Shown piece after piece: positions 1 to 8,265 of a stretch of 64,000 bases of DNA (positions are counted from its first letter, which is position 1; each line of letters opens with the position of its first letter). A program made the translations under genes and the position numbers. Under the pieces are notes generated by a model that saw only the letters and a list, made by a program, of their open reading frames with translations, was not told the origin of the DNA and did not search any database. Origin of the DNA: an uncultured Peptostreptococcaceae bacterium (GTDB lineage Bacteria; Bacillota; Clostridia; Tissierellales; Peptoniphilaceae); NCBI GenBank assembly GCA_947283485.1, contig CAMYOU010000002.1, positions 107,354-171,353 on the forward strand, read 5' to 3'.

Positions 1-1258
1 GTCTCGTCGAGAGTTCAATCTTGTATTTGAAACCGAATACTTCGTAGATGTGGTTGGCGAGTCGGATAACGCCCGACACTTCGTCCTCGATCTGATCGGG
101 GAGGCAGAAGATATGCGCATCGTCCTGCGTGAAACTGCGCACGCGGAAGAGACCGTGGAGTGCCCCCGAGAGTTCGTGGCGATGGACAAGACCCATCTCC
201 GCAAGGCGGAGCGGAAAATCACGATAGCTGTGTAGATCCGTGCGGTAGATGAGGATCGCACCCGGGCAGTTCATGGGTTTAATCGCATAGTCTTCACCGT
301 CGATCTTCGTGAAATACATATTTTCTTTGTAGTGATCCCAGTGACCCGATTGTCTCCAGAGCGACTCGTTCAAAATGATCGGGGTGCGAATTTCGCCATA
401 CCCCTCGCGCTCATGCTCTTCACGCCAGAAGGACTCGAGGATGTTTCTCAATACCATGCCGCGCGGATGGAAGAACGGGAATCCCGGTCCCTCCTCGTGC
501 ATGGAGAAGAGTTTCATCTCTTGACCGAGTTTTCTGTGGTCGCGCTTCTTCGCTTCTTCGAGACGATCGAGATATTCGTCCAATTGTTTTTTCTTTTCAA
601 AGGTGATGCCGTAGATTCTCTGGAGCATCTTGTTCTTCTCGTCGCCGCGCCAATACGCGCCCGCGACGGATAGGAGTTTTATCGCGCCGATCTTCTTTAC
701 ATCCGCCATATGCGGTCCGCGGCACAGATCCTCAAAATCGCCGAGCTTATAGATCGAGATCGTTTCATCTTCCGGCAGGTGCTCGATGAGATCGATCTTG
801 TACGGTTGGTCTTTGAAAAAGTCCATCGCTTCTTGTTTGGAAACGATACGTTTTTCCATCGAAAGACCTTCTTTGACAATCTTCTTCATTTCCTTTTCGA
901 TGTGCTCGAGATCCTCAGGGGTAAAGCGGTGATCGAGATCGAGGTCGTAATAGAAACCCGCATCGATCGAGGGTCCGATGGCGAATTTCGTCTCCGGCCA
1001 GAGGCGTTTGATCGCGAGTGCCATGACATGGGAAGAAGTATGCCAGAAGATTTCCTTTCCTTCCTTGTCCTCGAATTTTAGAATCTTGATATCGCCGTCC
1101 TCGTCAATTTCATCCGGCATCCCGAGGAGTTTCTTGCCGAGTTTTGCTCCCACTGCCGCTCTTTGGAGTCCTGCGCTGATCGAGCCTGCAAAATCATACA
1201 CGCTCGTATGCTCACTTACTTCTTTGACGCTGCCATCCGGCAAATGCACATTTTTCAT
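1..1258 (-). CDS. thrS: Threonyl-tRNA synthetase, 3' part cut by window edge
   Basis: Charges tRNA-Thr in the cytoplasm. The minus-strand frame opens at an ATG (1258-1256) behind an AAAGGAG site and stays open to base 1, giving about 419 N-terminal residues of an enzyme usually near 640 long. Seen in order: a TGS domain (begins MKNVHLPDGSVKEV), the second additional (editing) domain with HTSSH, and the start of the class II catalytic core with the family-typical KPMNCPG and FRVRAFTQDDAHIFC stretches. It ends at KIELSTR, where the catalytic domain and the anticodon-binding domain should continue outside the window. It has its own promoter and a T-box leader, so charged tRNA-Thr levels probably control it independently of hisS upstream. 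Confidence 0.97.
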   Translation of the reverse strand, partial: MKNVHLPDGSVKEVSEHTSVYDFAGSISAGLQRAAVGAKLGKKLLGMPDEIDEDGDIKILKFEDKEGKEIFWHTSSHVMALAIKRLWPETKFAIGPSIDAGFYYDLDLDHRFTPEDLEHIEKEMKKIVKEGLSMEKRIVSKQEAMDFFKDQPYKIDLIEHLPEDETISIYKLGDFEDLCRGPHMADVKKIGAIKLLSVAGAYWRGDEKNKMLQRIYGITFEKKKQLDEYLDRLEEAKKRDHRKLGQEMKLFSMHEEGPGFPFFHPRGMVLRNILESFWREEHEREGYGEIRTPIILNESLWRQSGHWDHYKENMYFTKIDGEDYAIKPMNCPGAILIYRTDLHSYRDFPLRLAEMGLVHRHELSGALHGLFRVRSFTQDDAHIFCLPDQIEDEVSGVIRLANHIYEVFGFKYKIELSTR

Positions 1259-1276
1259 ACCTATCTCCTTTCTTCA

Positions 1277-1485
1277 ACAAAAAAGACCCCTTGCCCCACA
1301 TGGGGCGAGAGGTCTCGCGGTTCCACCCAATTCATACTCTTCCTTCGTATCGTGAAGGATCACGGATGCACTCCGGGGCGGTTTTCAATCTCCATCCGAC
1401 CGATCGTCTCTCAGCTATGACGATCTCTCTGTTGCCGAAATCCGAAGATCTACTCTTCCCTTCATCGTGCTCTGTATGAAATTAC
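1277..1485 (-). ncRNA. T-box riboswitch, thrS leader
   Basis: The minus strand carries the T-box core GGGTGGAACCGCG (1316-1328), followed by a terminator hairpin (GACCTCTCGCCCC / GGGGCAAGGGGTC, about 1279-1313) and a T run. A stem III-like hairpin (CCTTC...GAAGG) lies just before the core. The leader starts about 7 nt after the -10 box and ends before the thrS ribosome binding site. An ACC Thr codon (complement of 1380-1382) is a possible specifier, but I could not fold stem I with confidence. Uncharged tRNA-Thr should stabilise the antiterminator and allow thrS transcription. Confidence 0.93.
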
Positions 1486-1489
1486 GGCT

Positions 1490-1518
1490 ATCATAGCACC
1501 GACATCACAAAAAGTCAA
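1490..1518 (-). promoter_or_regulatory. sigma-A promoter of thrS
   Basis: On the minus strand: TTGACT (1518-1513), a 17-bp spacer, then TATGAT (1495-1490). The -35 hexamer contains the TGA stop codon of hisS (1517-1515), so the two genes are packed with no gap yet are independently promoted. Confidence 0.85.
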
Positions 1519-2816
1519 TCTTTGAGTCTTGCCGTGAGTTCGTCAAGCGTCATCGCCGTCTGATCCCCCGTCGCCATGTCGCGCAGCATGTATTTTCCCT
1601 CTTCGAGTTCCGATTCACCCACGACGACGACATAGGGTGCTTGGAGTTTATCCGCATAGGTAAATTTCTTGCCCATCTTTCCGCTTTCGAGATAAATCTG
1701 TGCAATGACACCTTCATTGCGTAGTGACTGCACGAGTTTGATTCCCGCGTCCATCGTCGCCGGGAACGGAATGACGAGCACCTCGAGATGATTCTCCACA
1801 GGGAAACGGAGAAGCCCGGCCTCTTCAAGCTGCGTGTAGAGACGCGTGAGGCCGATGGAAATGCCGACGCCCGGAAGTTTTTTCTTGGAATAATGGCTCG
1901 CAAGATCGTCGTACGAACCGCCCGAGCAGATCGAGCCCATGCTCTCATAACCCGTGAGGAACGTCTCAAAGACCGTGCCCGTGTAGTAATCGAGCCCGCG
2001 TGCGATGGAGAGATCGATCTTCATGTTCTTCTCCGCCACGCCGAAAGCCGCCATGCCGCCAAGGACCGTGGCGAGTTCTTCGATCCCGAGTTTATACATC
2101 TCGTCTTCGCACGGAAATGCGTCGAGTGCCGATAGGACTTCGTCGTTGGATCCGTCAATCGAGAGAAAGTCGAAGAGTTCTCCTTGTTTCTCCGCCGACA
2201 TGCCGAGCTCCGCAAGTTCTTTCTCGACGCCTTCGCGACCGATCTTGTCGAGCTTATCGACGGCACGTAAGACGAGTGCGGGTTCTTCAACCCCGAGACT
2301 TGTGAACAGTCCGTTTAAGATCTTTCTGTTGTTCACATGAAACACAAATTCATTGAGGCCCATGGCGCAGAAAATTTCGGAAATGGCAGCCGGAATTTCA
2401 GCGTGGTTCAAAATACTCAACGTCTCCGAACCGATGATATCGATATCGCATTGATAGAACTCGCGAAAACGACCTTTCTGGGCGCGTTCTCCGCGATAGA
2501 CTTTCCCGATTTGATAGCGTCGGAACGGGAATGAAAGTTCATTTTGATGTTGCGCGACGAAGCGCGCGAGCGGCACGGTTAAGTCAAAACGCAAGGACAA
2601 ATCATTGGAACCTTTCGTAAAACGATAAATCTGTTTTTCCGTCTCGCCGCCGCCTTTTGCGAGGAGCACTTCGCTCTTTTCTATGACCGGGGTGTCGAGC
2701 GGTAAAAACCCGTATTTTTCAAATGTCCTCGTAATGATGTTCTTCATCGTGTTCATGCGAATCTGATCTTCCGGCAACAGTTCCATAAATCCTGCCGGAA
2801 TGGATGGTGTCATCAT
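1515..2816 (-). CDS. hisS: Histidyl-tRNA synthetase
   Basis: Charges tRNA-His. 433 residues, the usual bacterial length. Motifs seen: an N-terminal PAGFMELLPEDQIR segment (class II motif 1 region), LAKGGGETEKQIYRF, the HisRS signature RGLDYYTGTVFE and the SGGSYDDL loop, followed by a C-terminal anticodon-binding domain (LEVLVIPF onward). The first ATG (2816) overlaps the hslO stop as ATGATGA, so translation is probably coupled; an ATG one codon later is equally possible. Unlike the other synthetase genes with T-boxes here, none precedes hisS; it appears to be transcribed from the hslO promoter. Confidence 0.97.
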   Translation of the reverse strand: MMTPSIPAGFMELLPEDQIRMNTMKNIITRTFEKYGFLPLDTPVIEKSEVLLAKGGGETEKQIYRFTKGSNDLSLRFDLTVPLARFVAQHQNELSFPFRRYQIGKVYRGERAQKGRFREFYQCDIDIIGSETLSILNHAEIPAAISEIFCAMGLNEFVFHVNNRKILNGLFTSLGVEEPALVLRAVDKLDKIGREGVEKELAELGMSAEKQGELFDFLSIDGSNDEVLSALDAFPCEDEMYKLGIEELATVLGGMAAFGVAEKNMKIDLSIARGLDYYTGTVFETFLTGYESMGSICSGGSYDDLASHYSKKKLPGVGISIGLTRLYTQLEEAGLLRFPVENHLEVLVIPFPATMDAGIKLVQSLRNEGVIAQIYLESGKMGKKFTYADKLQAPYVVVVGESELEEGKYMLRDMATGDQTAMTLDELTARLKD

Positions 2817-3691
2817 GCTTTTGCCTCCTCTAGAATCTTCTTCATATCGTCATCGGAAAAGGGATATTTGGTCTTGCAAAATTCACACACGACCTCGACG
2901 GGTTCTTTCTCATCGATGAGCCTCTTGATCTCATCTTTCCCGAGGCTTACGATGGCGCGGTGAACTTTTTCCTCCGAGCAGTCGCAGGCGTAGTTTGCCT
3001 TTGTTTCGCTCGCAATCTCAAAACGCATCTTCGCGAAATACCGATCGAGTATTTCCGCCGGACTAAGATCCGCGAGAAGATGGGATAGTGACGGAAGTTT
3101 CGACGCCGCTTCTTCAAGATCGTCAAAATCGCTGTCCATAAGTCCCGGCATCGCCTGGATCAAGAGTCCGCCTGCGGACTTGACGCTAAGATCCGTATCA
3201 ACCAAAACACCCAAGACGAGATAGGTCGGAACCTGCTCGCTCATGGCGTAATAGTAGGCAAAATCTTCCGCAATTTCACCGGAGACGATGGGGCTCACCG
3301 CCGTGTACGGTTCCTTGAGCCCATAGTCGCGTATGATCGTGAGATTGCCGCTCTTCCCGACGATACCGCCGACATCGAGTTTTTTCTTTGCGGTCGAGGG
3401 GAGATCCGCCTTGGGATTCGTCATATACCCCTTGACCTCACCCTTTGCGTTTGCAACGGCGATGAGTTTTCCCGCGATGCCGCCGCCATCCATCGTGAGG
3501 GTGATCGTGTCGGAGGGGTTCTTGAGTTCTTCTGCCATGATGACGGCCTGCGTCAAAAAACGTCCGAGGGCGGCGGTCGCCGTGGCACTCGTCCCATGCG
3601 TCTTATGCGCCTCTTCTACGAGATCTTTCGTCTCGGCAAATGTAAATCTGAATTTGAGATCGCGGTCAAAGCCGCGGTAAATGATTGCCAT
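2813..3691 (-). CDS. hslO: Hsp33 redox-regulated chaperonin
   Basis: Cytoplasmic holdase chaperone, activated when oxidation releases zinc and opens its C-terminal region. 292 residues, family-typical. The zinc-binding motif is complete: ACDCSEE (C-x-C) and CEFCKTKY (C-x2-C) near the C-terminus. The N-terminal chaperone core includes MDGGGIAGKLIAVANAKGEVKGY and the NLTIIRDYGLKEPYTA region. Start ATG at 3691 behind GGGAGGG. Overlaps hisS by 4 bp; a probable two-gene operon. Confidence 0.96.
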   Translation of the reverse strand: MAIIYRGFDRDLKFRFTFAETKDLVEEAHKTHGTSATATAALGRFLTQAVIMAEELKNPSDTITLTMDGGGIAGKLIAVANAKGEVKGYMTNPKADLPSTAKKKLDVGGIVGKSGNLTIIRDYGLKEPYTAVSPIVSGEIAEDFAYYYAMSEQVPTYLVLGVLVDTDLSVKSAGGLLIQAMPGLMDSDFDDLEEAASKLPSLSHLLADLSPAEILDRYFAKMRFEIASETKANYACDCSEEKVHRAIVSLGKDEIKRLIDEKEPVEVVCEFCKTKYPFSDDDMKKILEEAKA

Positions 3692-3729
3692 AATCCCTCC
3701 CGTTGCGATTCTTTTATCTTTTCCCCTTT

Positions 3730-3735
3730 ATCATA
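3730..3735 (-). promoter_or_regulatory. Possible -10 box for hslO-hisS
   Basis: TATGAT on the minus strand, downstream of the csp terminator and about 40 bp before the hslO start. The -35 region is only a T run (TTTTTT at 16 bp), so the assignment rests on position and the -10 box. Confidence 0.4.
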
Positions 3736-3751
3736 ACAAAAAAACGATATG

Positions 3752-3779
3752 AAAAAAGCCTCTTTCACAAAGAGGCTTT
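3752..3779 (-). terminator. Rho-independent terminator after csp
   Basis: Minus strand: AAAGCCTCTTT GTG AAAGAGGCTTT hairpin followed by a T run, 19 bp after the csp stop codon. Confidence 0.9.
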
Positions 3780-3797
3780 CCATCCGGTCCTATTTTT

Positions 3798-4004
3798 TTA
3801 TGAAAGCTTTACCACATTTGCAGCTTGCGGACCTTTTTCACCTTCGACGATTTCGAATTCGACTTCTTGTCCTTCGTCAAGCTTTCTGTATTCTCCGGTG
3901 TCTTCCAATGCGGTGTAATGTACAAATACATCCCCGTCATTTTCCGTAGAGATAAAGCCGTAGCCTTTGTCAGCGTTGAACCATTTTACGATACCTTTGG
4001 TCAT
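3798..4004 (-). CDS. Cold-shock domain protein (CspA/CspB family)
   Basis: 68-residue single OB-fold RNA chaperone that binds single-stranded nucleic acids. The RNP1 motif KGYGFI and RNP2 motif VFVHYTAL are intact, as is the family start [15 protein letters not shown] chose the ATG at 4004 because AAGGAGT lies about 9 bp upstream and the family starts there; the longer frame from 4061 would run through the promoter. It has its own strong promoter and terminator, so it is monocistronic. The leader of about 40 nt is short for a cold-inducible csp, so constitutive expression is possible (inference). Confidence 0.96.
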   Translation of the reverse strand: MTKGIVKWFNADKGYGFISTENDGDVFVHYTALEDTGEYRKLDEGQEVEFEIVEGEKGPQAANVVKLS

Positions 4005-4051
4005 TATAATACTCCTTAAATCTAATTTTGCAGGAAAACCCCACAACGAAC

Positions 4052-4080
4052 AGTCTAGCACAGAGGCGGGTGAAAGTCAA
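4052..4080 (-). promoter_or_regulatory. sigma-A promoter of csp
   Basis: Minus strand TTGACT (4080-4075), 17-bp spacer, TAGACT (4057-4052). Confidence 0.8.
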
Positions 4081-4111
4081 CGAAGATTGTCTTTCATTGA
4101 ATGCAAGACCT

Positions 4112-4297
4112 TTATTTCTCAAATGTCGAGGTCGTGTCTCGCGCGCGGTGTTCCGCCATTTTTGCATCGGATCGTTCCGATTCGCGTCCCAGGAAGCGTC
4201 GGATTTCACGGACTTCTTTGAGGATGAGATTGAGCGTGTATTGAATACTTACGAGGATCAACAAGAAAAATGCAATGAGTAAAATTCGATAATCCAT
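4112..4297 (-). CDS. Small single-pass membrane protein
   Basis: 61 residues, no family recognised. It begins MDYRILLIAFFLLILVSI, one hydrophobic helix at about residues 4-25 and only a very short N-terminal flank, followed by a charged tail (KEVREIRRFLGRESERSD) likely to be cytoplasmic and helical. AAAGGAGG lies about 5 bp before the ATG, strong support for translation. It lies after the valS terminator and has an extended -10 sequence of its own. Function unknown. Confidence 0.7.
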   Translation of the reverse strand: MDYRILLIAFFLLILVSIQYTLNLILKEVREIRRFLGRESERSDAKMAEHRARDTTSTFEK

Positions 4298-4315
4298 AAG
4301 AGCCTCCTTTTCCCC

Positions 4316-4321
4316 AGTATA
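4316..4321 (-). promoter_or_regulatory. Extended -10 promoter candidate for the 61-residue protein
   Basis: Minus strand TGCTATACT, an extended -10 (TGN TATACT) directly after the valS terminator; no recognisable -35. The predicted start of transcription falls almost on the ribosome binding site, so the leader would be only a few nucleotides. Confidence 0.45.
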
Positions 4322-4325
4322 GCAT

Positions 4326-4357
4326 GAAAAAGGAAGGGGTACTTCCCTTCCTGTTTT
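4326..4357 (-). terminator. Terminator after valS
   Basis: Minus strand hairpin CAGGAAGGGA...CCCCTTCCT followed by TTTTT, about 15 bp past the valS stop. Confidence 0.85.
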
Positions 4358-4372
4358 TACGATCCGAGTTTT

Positions 4373-7000
4373 TTATCCGAGTTTTTGGAGATTCTCCTCA
4401 ATGCTCTTGATCTGATCTTTGTAGGCAGCGAGTTTGTTGCGCTCTTCTTCGACGACTTGTGCGGGTGCTTTGTCGACAAAGCCTTTGTTCGCGAGTTTCC
4501 CTTCGGCGCGTTTGATCTCTCCCTCCATCTTCTCACGTTCTTTCTCGAGGCGTTTCTTTTCCTCCTCGATGTCGACGAGATCGGAAAGCGGCAGATAGAT
4601 TTTCGCGCCGCTCAAAATAATGCTTAGCATTTCTTTTTCTTCGGGGTCACTTTCAAGATAGTGGACTTCGTTGGCAAAGCCGAGTGCCTTGAGGAGTCCT
4701 TCGGTGCGTTTGTAATCCTCGCGCACTTCACCATTCGCGACGATATAGAGATCGGATCTCCTCTTCGCGCCGACATTCATCTGTGCGCGGAGATTTCTGA
4801 TCTCGGTCACGGTCTCGATGAGTTTCTCGACGGCGCGGCTCGCGTCCAAATCCGCGACAAAATCCGCTTCATCGGGCCACGATGCGTGGATGAGCATCGA
4901 GTCATCCGTACGAAGGACGTCGTAGATTTCTTCCGTGATAAACGGCATGAACGGGTGCAGAATCGCAAGGATTCCTTCGAGGACGCGTTTTAGCGTGCCT
5001 TTTGCGGCATTCTTCGAGGGCGTATCTTCCTCGGCATAGAGACGGGGTTTCACCATCTCGATATACCAGTCGCAATACTTCGACCAGATGAAATCGTAGA
5101 TCTCCGCGGCGGCGAGTCCGATCTCTTTGTTCTCGAGATTCTTCGTCGCCTGTCTCAAGGTTTCGCCGAATGCGCCAAGAATATATTGATCTTCGACTTT
5201 GAGATCTTTCTCGTCGTAGTCGCCGATGCCGTTCTCGAGATGCATGAGGACAAAGCGCGACGCGTTCCAGAGTTTGTTGGCAAAATTGCGGCTCGACTCC
5301 ACGCGCTCCCAGTAGAAACGCATATCGTTGCCGGGGCTATTGCCCGTAATGAGGGTGAACCGCAGTGCATCCGCGCCGTATTTGTCGATGACCTCGAGCG
5401 GATCGACGCCGTTGCCGAGCGATTTACTCATCTTGCGGCCCTCGCTGTCCCTTACGAGGCCCGTGAAATAGACATCGTGGAACGGAATCTCATTGAGCGC
5501 ATAGAGTCCCGAAAAGACCATGCGAATGACCCAGAAGAAGAGGATGTCCGCACCCGTGACGAGTACACTCGTCGGATAAAAATAATCGAGTTCCGGCGTC
5601 TTGTGCGGCCAACCGAGCGTGGAGAAAGGCCAAAGTGCCGAGGAGAACCATGTATCGAGCGTGCGCGAATCCTGTTCGAACGCATGATGTCCGCAGACTT
5701 CACAGGTATCGGGCATTTCTTTCGCACAGGCGACATGACCACAAGACGTGCAGGTGTAGACCGGGATCCGGTGTCCCCAATAGAGCTCGCGCGAAATACA
5801 CCAGTCGCGGATGGTGTCGAGCCAGTGAATGTAGACTTTCCCGAATCGATCGGGCGTAATCGTCATTTTGCCTGATGTGTAGGCTTCTTTGGCGCGTTTT
5901 GCAAGTGTTTCCATGGCGACGAACCATTCGCGCGATACGAGCGGCTCGATGACCGTTCCGCAACGCTCACAATGTCCGACGGCGTGAACGAGTTTTTCTT
6001 CCCCAATAAATACGCCTTCCGTCTTGAGATCTTCGATGATTTTTTTGCGCGCGTCAAAACGATCCATCCCGGTATACACGCCGTATCCTTCGGCGATTTT
6101 TCCCTTGCGATCGATGGCGATGCATTGTCCGAGACCCGCGCGTTTGCCGACTTCAAAGTCGTTTGGGTCGTGCGACGGGGTGATCTTGACCGCACCGGTT
6201 CCGTACTCCGGATCGACGTAGGTGTCCGCAATCACGGGGATCTTCCGTCCGACAAGCGGCAGGATGACATTCTTGCCGACTTTGTCCACATATCTTTCGT
6301 CGTCGGGGTGGACTGCAACGGCAAGGTCGCCGAGCATCGTTTCGGGGCGCGTCGTCGCTACTTCGATCGCGCCCGATCCGTCCTCATACGGATATTTGAT
6401 GTGATAGAGTGCGCCCTCCGTATCCTCGTGCTCCACTTCGGCGTCGCTAATCGCCGTGCCGCAATGCACGCAGTAGTTGACGATGCGATCGCCCTCGTAG
6501 ATGAGTCCGTCGCGATACATACGCACGAATTCTTCGAGAACCGCCTCCGAGAGACCCTCGTCGAGCGTAAAACGTTCGCGCTCCCAATCGCACGATACGC
6601 CGAGTTCTTTTAGCTGCGTCTTGATGGTACCGCCGTATTCATGCGTCCATGCCCACGCTTCTTCGAGAAATTCCTCGCGCGTCATATCCGCTTTGCTTCT
6701 TCCCTCTGCGGCGAGTTTCTCGACAACTTTCGCCTCCGTGGAGATGGAAGCGTGATCCATGCCCGGCATCCACAGTGCTTCATAGCCCTGCATCCGTTTG
6801 AAGCGGATAAGAATATCCTGAATCGTGTTATTGAGGGCGTGCCCGATGTGCAGTTTCCCCGTGACATTGGGGGGCGGCATCATGATCGTAAAGGGTTTCT
6901 TATCTTTATTCACTTTCGCACGAAAAGCCCCGCTCTCTTCCCACATCTTGTAAATTCTCTTCTCAAAATCCTTGGGATTATACGTTTTCTCGAGTTTCAT
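4373..7000 (-). CDS. valS: Valyl-tRNA synthetase
   Basis: Class Ia synthetase charging tRNA-Val, with editing of misactivated Thr. 875 residues, family-typical. Seen in order: HIGH motif in PNVTGKLHIGHAL, zinc-type C-x2-C pairs (YCVHCG, CERCG, CTSCG, CEVCG), the CP1 editing domain with TTRPETMLGD, the KMSKS loop in GRKMSKSLGNGVDP, the anticodon-binding domain, and the C-terminal coiled-coil arm (DIEEEKKRLEKEREKMEGEI onward). Start ATG at 7000 behind GGAGG. Monocistronic, with T-box and terminator. Confidence 0.98.
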   Translation of the reverse strand: MKLEKTYNPKDFEKRIYKMWEESGAFRAKVNKDKKPFTIMMPPPNVTGKLHIGHALNNTIQDILIRFKRMQGYEALWMPGMDHASISTEAKVVEKLAAEGRSKADMTREEFLEEAWAWTHEYGGTIKTQLKELGVSCDWERERFTLDEGLSEAVLEEFVRMYRDGLIYEGDRIVNYCVHCGTAISDAEVEHEDTEGALYHIKYPYEDGSGAIEVATTRPETMLGDLAVAVHPDDERYVDKVGKNVILPLVGRKIPVIADTYVDPEYGTGAVKITPSHDPNDFEVGKRAGLGQCIAIDRKGKIAEGYGVYTGMDRFDARKKIIEDLKTEGVFIGEEKLVHAVGHCERCGTVIEPLVSREWFVAMETLAKRAKEAYTSGKMTITPDRFGKVYIHWLDTIRDWCISRELYWGHRIPVYTCTSCGHVACAKEMPDTCEVCGHHAFEQDSRTLDTWFSSALWPFSTLGWPHKTPELDYFYPTSVLVTGADILFFWVIRMVFSGLYALNEIPFHDVYFTGLVRDSEGRKMSKSLGNGVDPLEVIDKYGADALRFTLITGNSPGNDMRFYWERVESSRNFANKLWNASRFVLMHLENGIGDYDEKDLKVEDQYILGAFGETLRQATKNLENKEIGLAAAEIYDFIWSKYCDWYIEMVKPRLYAEEDTPSKNAAKGTLKRVLEGILAILHPFMPFITEEIYDVLRTDDSMLIHASWPDEADFVADLDASRAVEKLIETVTEIRNLRAQMNVGAKRRSDLYIVANGEVREDYKRTEGLLKALGFANEVHYLESDPEEKEMLSIILSGAKIYLPLSDLVDIEEEKKRLEKEREKMEGEIKRAEGKLANKGFVDKAPAQVVEEERNKLAAYKDQIKSIEENLQKLG

Positions 7001-7013
7001 GTTTCCTCCTTCA

Positions 7014-7215
7014 AATAAAAAACTCGTCCGTTATAGGACGAGACGATCGCGGTACCACCTAATTTCCACGCAAATATGCGCAGCACTCTATTGAAGATAA
7101 CGGATTCACCGTCGATTCGATGCTCTAGGGCGACTTCGCGGCGGACGGACAAGGACTTGCACCAAGCGTCCTCTCTCTGAGACCGTACGGATCCGTTACT
7201 CCTCCCCTTCATTGC
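7014..7215 (-). ncRNA. T-box riboswitch, valS leader
   Basis: T-box core AGGTGGTACCGCG on the minus strand (7048-7060), a stem III candidate (CGCATATTTGCG) before it, and a terminator hairpin CTCGTCC TATAAC GGACGAG with a T run after it. Bases AACGGAT near the 5' end can pair perfectly with ATCCGTT and may close stem I. I could not assign the Val specifier codon with confidence. Confidence 0.93.
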
Positions 7216-7221
7216 ATGTCC

Positions 7222-7251
7222 ATTATAGGGGAGCATTGTCCGCTTTGTCAA
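7222..7251 (-). promoter_or_regulatory. Consensus sigma-A promoter of valS
   Basis: Minus strand TTGACA (7251-7246), 18-bp spacer, TATAAT (7227-7222): both hexamers match consensus exactly. High basal transcription with attenuation by the T-box fits a synthetase gene. Confidence 0.9.
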
Positions 7252-7431
7252 ACGGAGACTCGGAAAAGAAGACCGCCATGTGAAAATTGTCCCCCGCCTC
7301 ACGCGCGTCCATTCTCGGGTTCGTTTTTCCCCTCATCTCTCGATCAAAAACCTCTTCCGACATCGTTTGCTTCGTGTTTTTCATCGTGCTTTGGGGTATA
7401 TACAAAAATATACAGGGAAAAGGAGGTAGAG

Positions 7432-8247
7432 ATGGATCACTATCAGATCTATATCATTTCGGATTCCATCGGCGACACGGCAGAAAACGTTGCGAACGCA
7501 GCATTGAGGCAGTTCCCCGACCTCGAGTTCCAACTCAATCGCTACACGCGTGTTGAAGATGATAAGAATCTCGCCGCAATTTTACACGAAGCGAACAGCA
7601 AAGAAAGACCGATCATTTTTCACAGTTTCGCGAAGAGAGAACTGAGTGAACAGGTGCAAAACTTCTGTTTGGCGAACGATCTCAAGGGCGTGGATGTACT
7701 TACTGCGGGTGTGGATGCCATTGCGCGTTCGACAAGGCATGCCCCCGTACCCGTGAGCGGCGCGTTAAGACGTCTCGATGCGTCGTATTTTTCGAGGATC
7801 GAAGCCATCGAGTTTGCCGTTCGTTACGACGACGGCAAGGATCCGAGGGGACTCAAACTCGCGGACGTCGGGATCATCGGTGTCAGTCGCACGTCAAAGA
7901 CGCCCCTATGCATGTATCTCGCCAATAAATCCATCAAGGCGACGAATATCCCGCTCGTTCCGGAGCTTCCCGTCCCGCGCGAACTCTTTGAAGTTCCGAA
8001 TATCAAGATCATCGGTCTTACGAACTCGCCCGAGAAACTCATCGAGATTCGCAAAGAGCGGATGCGCAGTATGGGGCTTTCTCCCACCTCGAGTTATACG
8101 AACTACGCGCGGGTGTTTGAAGAAGTGGAATATGCGAGCGAAATCATGCACAAGGTCGGCTGCCCGGTCTTTGACGTGACCAATCGCGCGATTGAAGAAA
8201 CGGCGGATCTCGTCATCCGTCATCTTAGAAAAATGCATATCATTTAG
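7432..8247 (+). CDS. PPDK regulatory protein (bifunctional kinase/phosphorylase, DUF299)
   Basis: Controls pyruvate phosphate dikinase by ADP-dependent phosphorylation and phosphate-dependent dephosphorylation of a Thr next to the catalytic His; some homologues act on PEP synthase. 271 residues from the ATG at 7432, chosen because AGGAGG lies 5 bp upstream and the family begins IYIISDSIGDTAENVA. The phosphate-binding loop GVSRTSKTP starts at residue 150. The gene lies 18 bp before ppdK in the same direction, and the target Thr is present in that protein, so PPDK is the likely substrate. The frame is open from 7216, but that extension runs through non-coding upstream DNA. Confidence 0.93.
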   Translation: MDHYQIYIISDSIGDTAENVANAALRQFPDLEFQLNRYTRVEDDKNLAAILHEANSKERPIIFHSFAKRELSEQVQNFCLANDLKGVDVLTAGVDAIARSTRHAPVPVSGALRRLDASYFSRIEAIEFAVRYDDGKDPRGLKLADVGIIGVSRTSKTPLCMYLANKSIKATNIPLVPELPVPRELFEVPNIKIIGLTNSPEKLIEIRKERMRSMGLSPTSSYTNYARVFEEVEYASEIMHKVGCPVFDVTNRAIEETADLVIRHLRKMHII

Positions 8248-8265
8248 TTGAAAGGAGTTTTTGGT

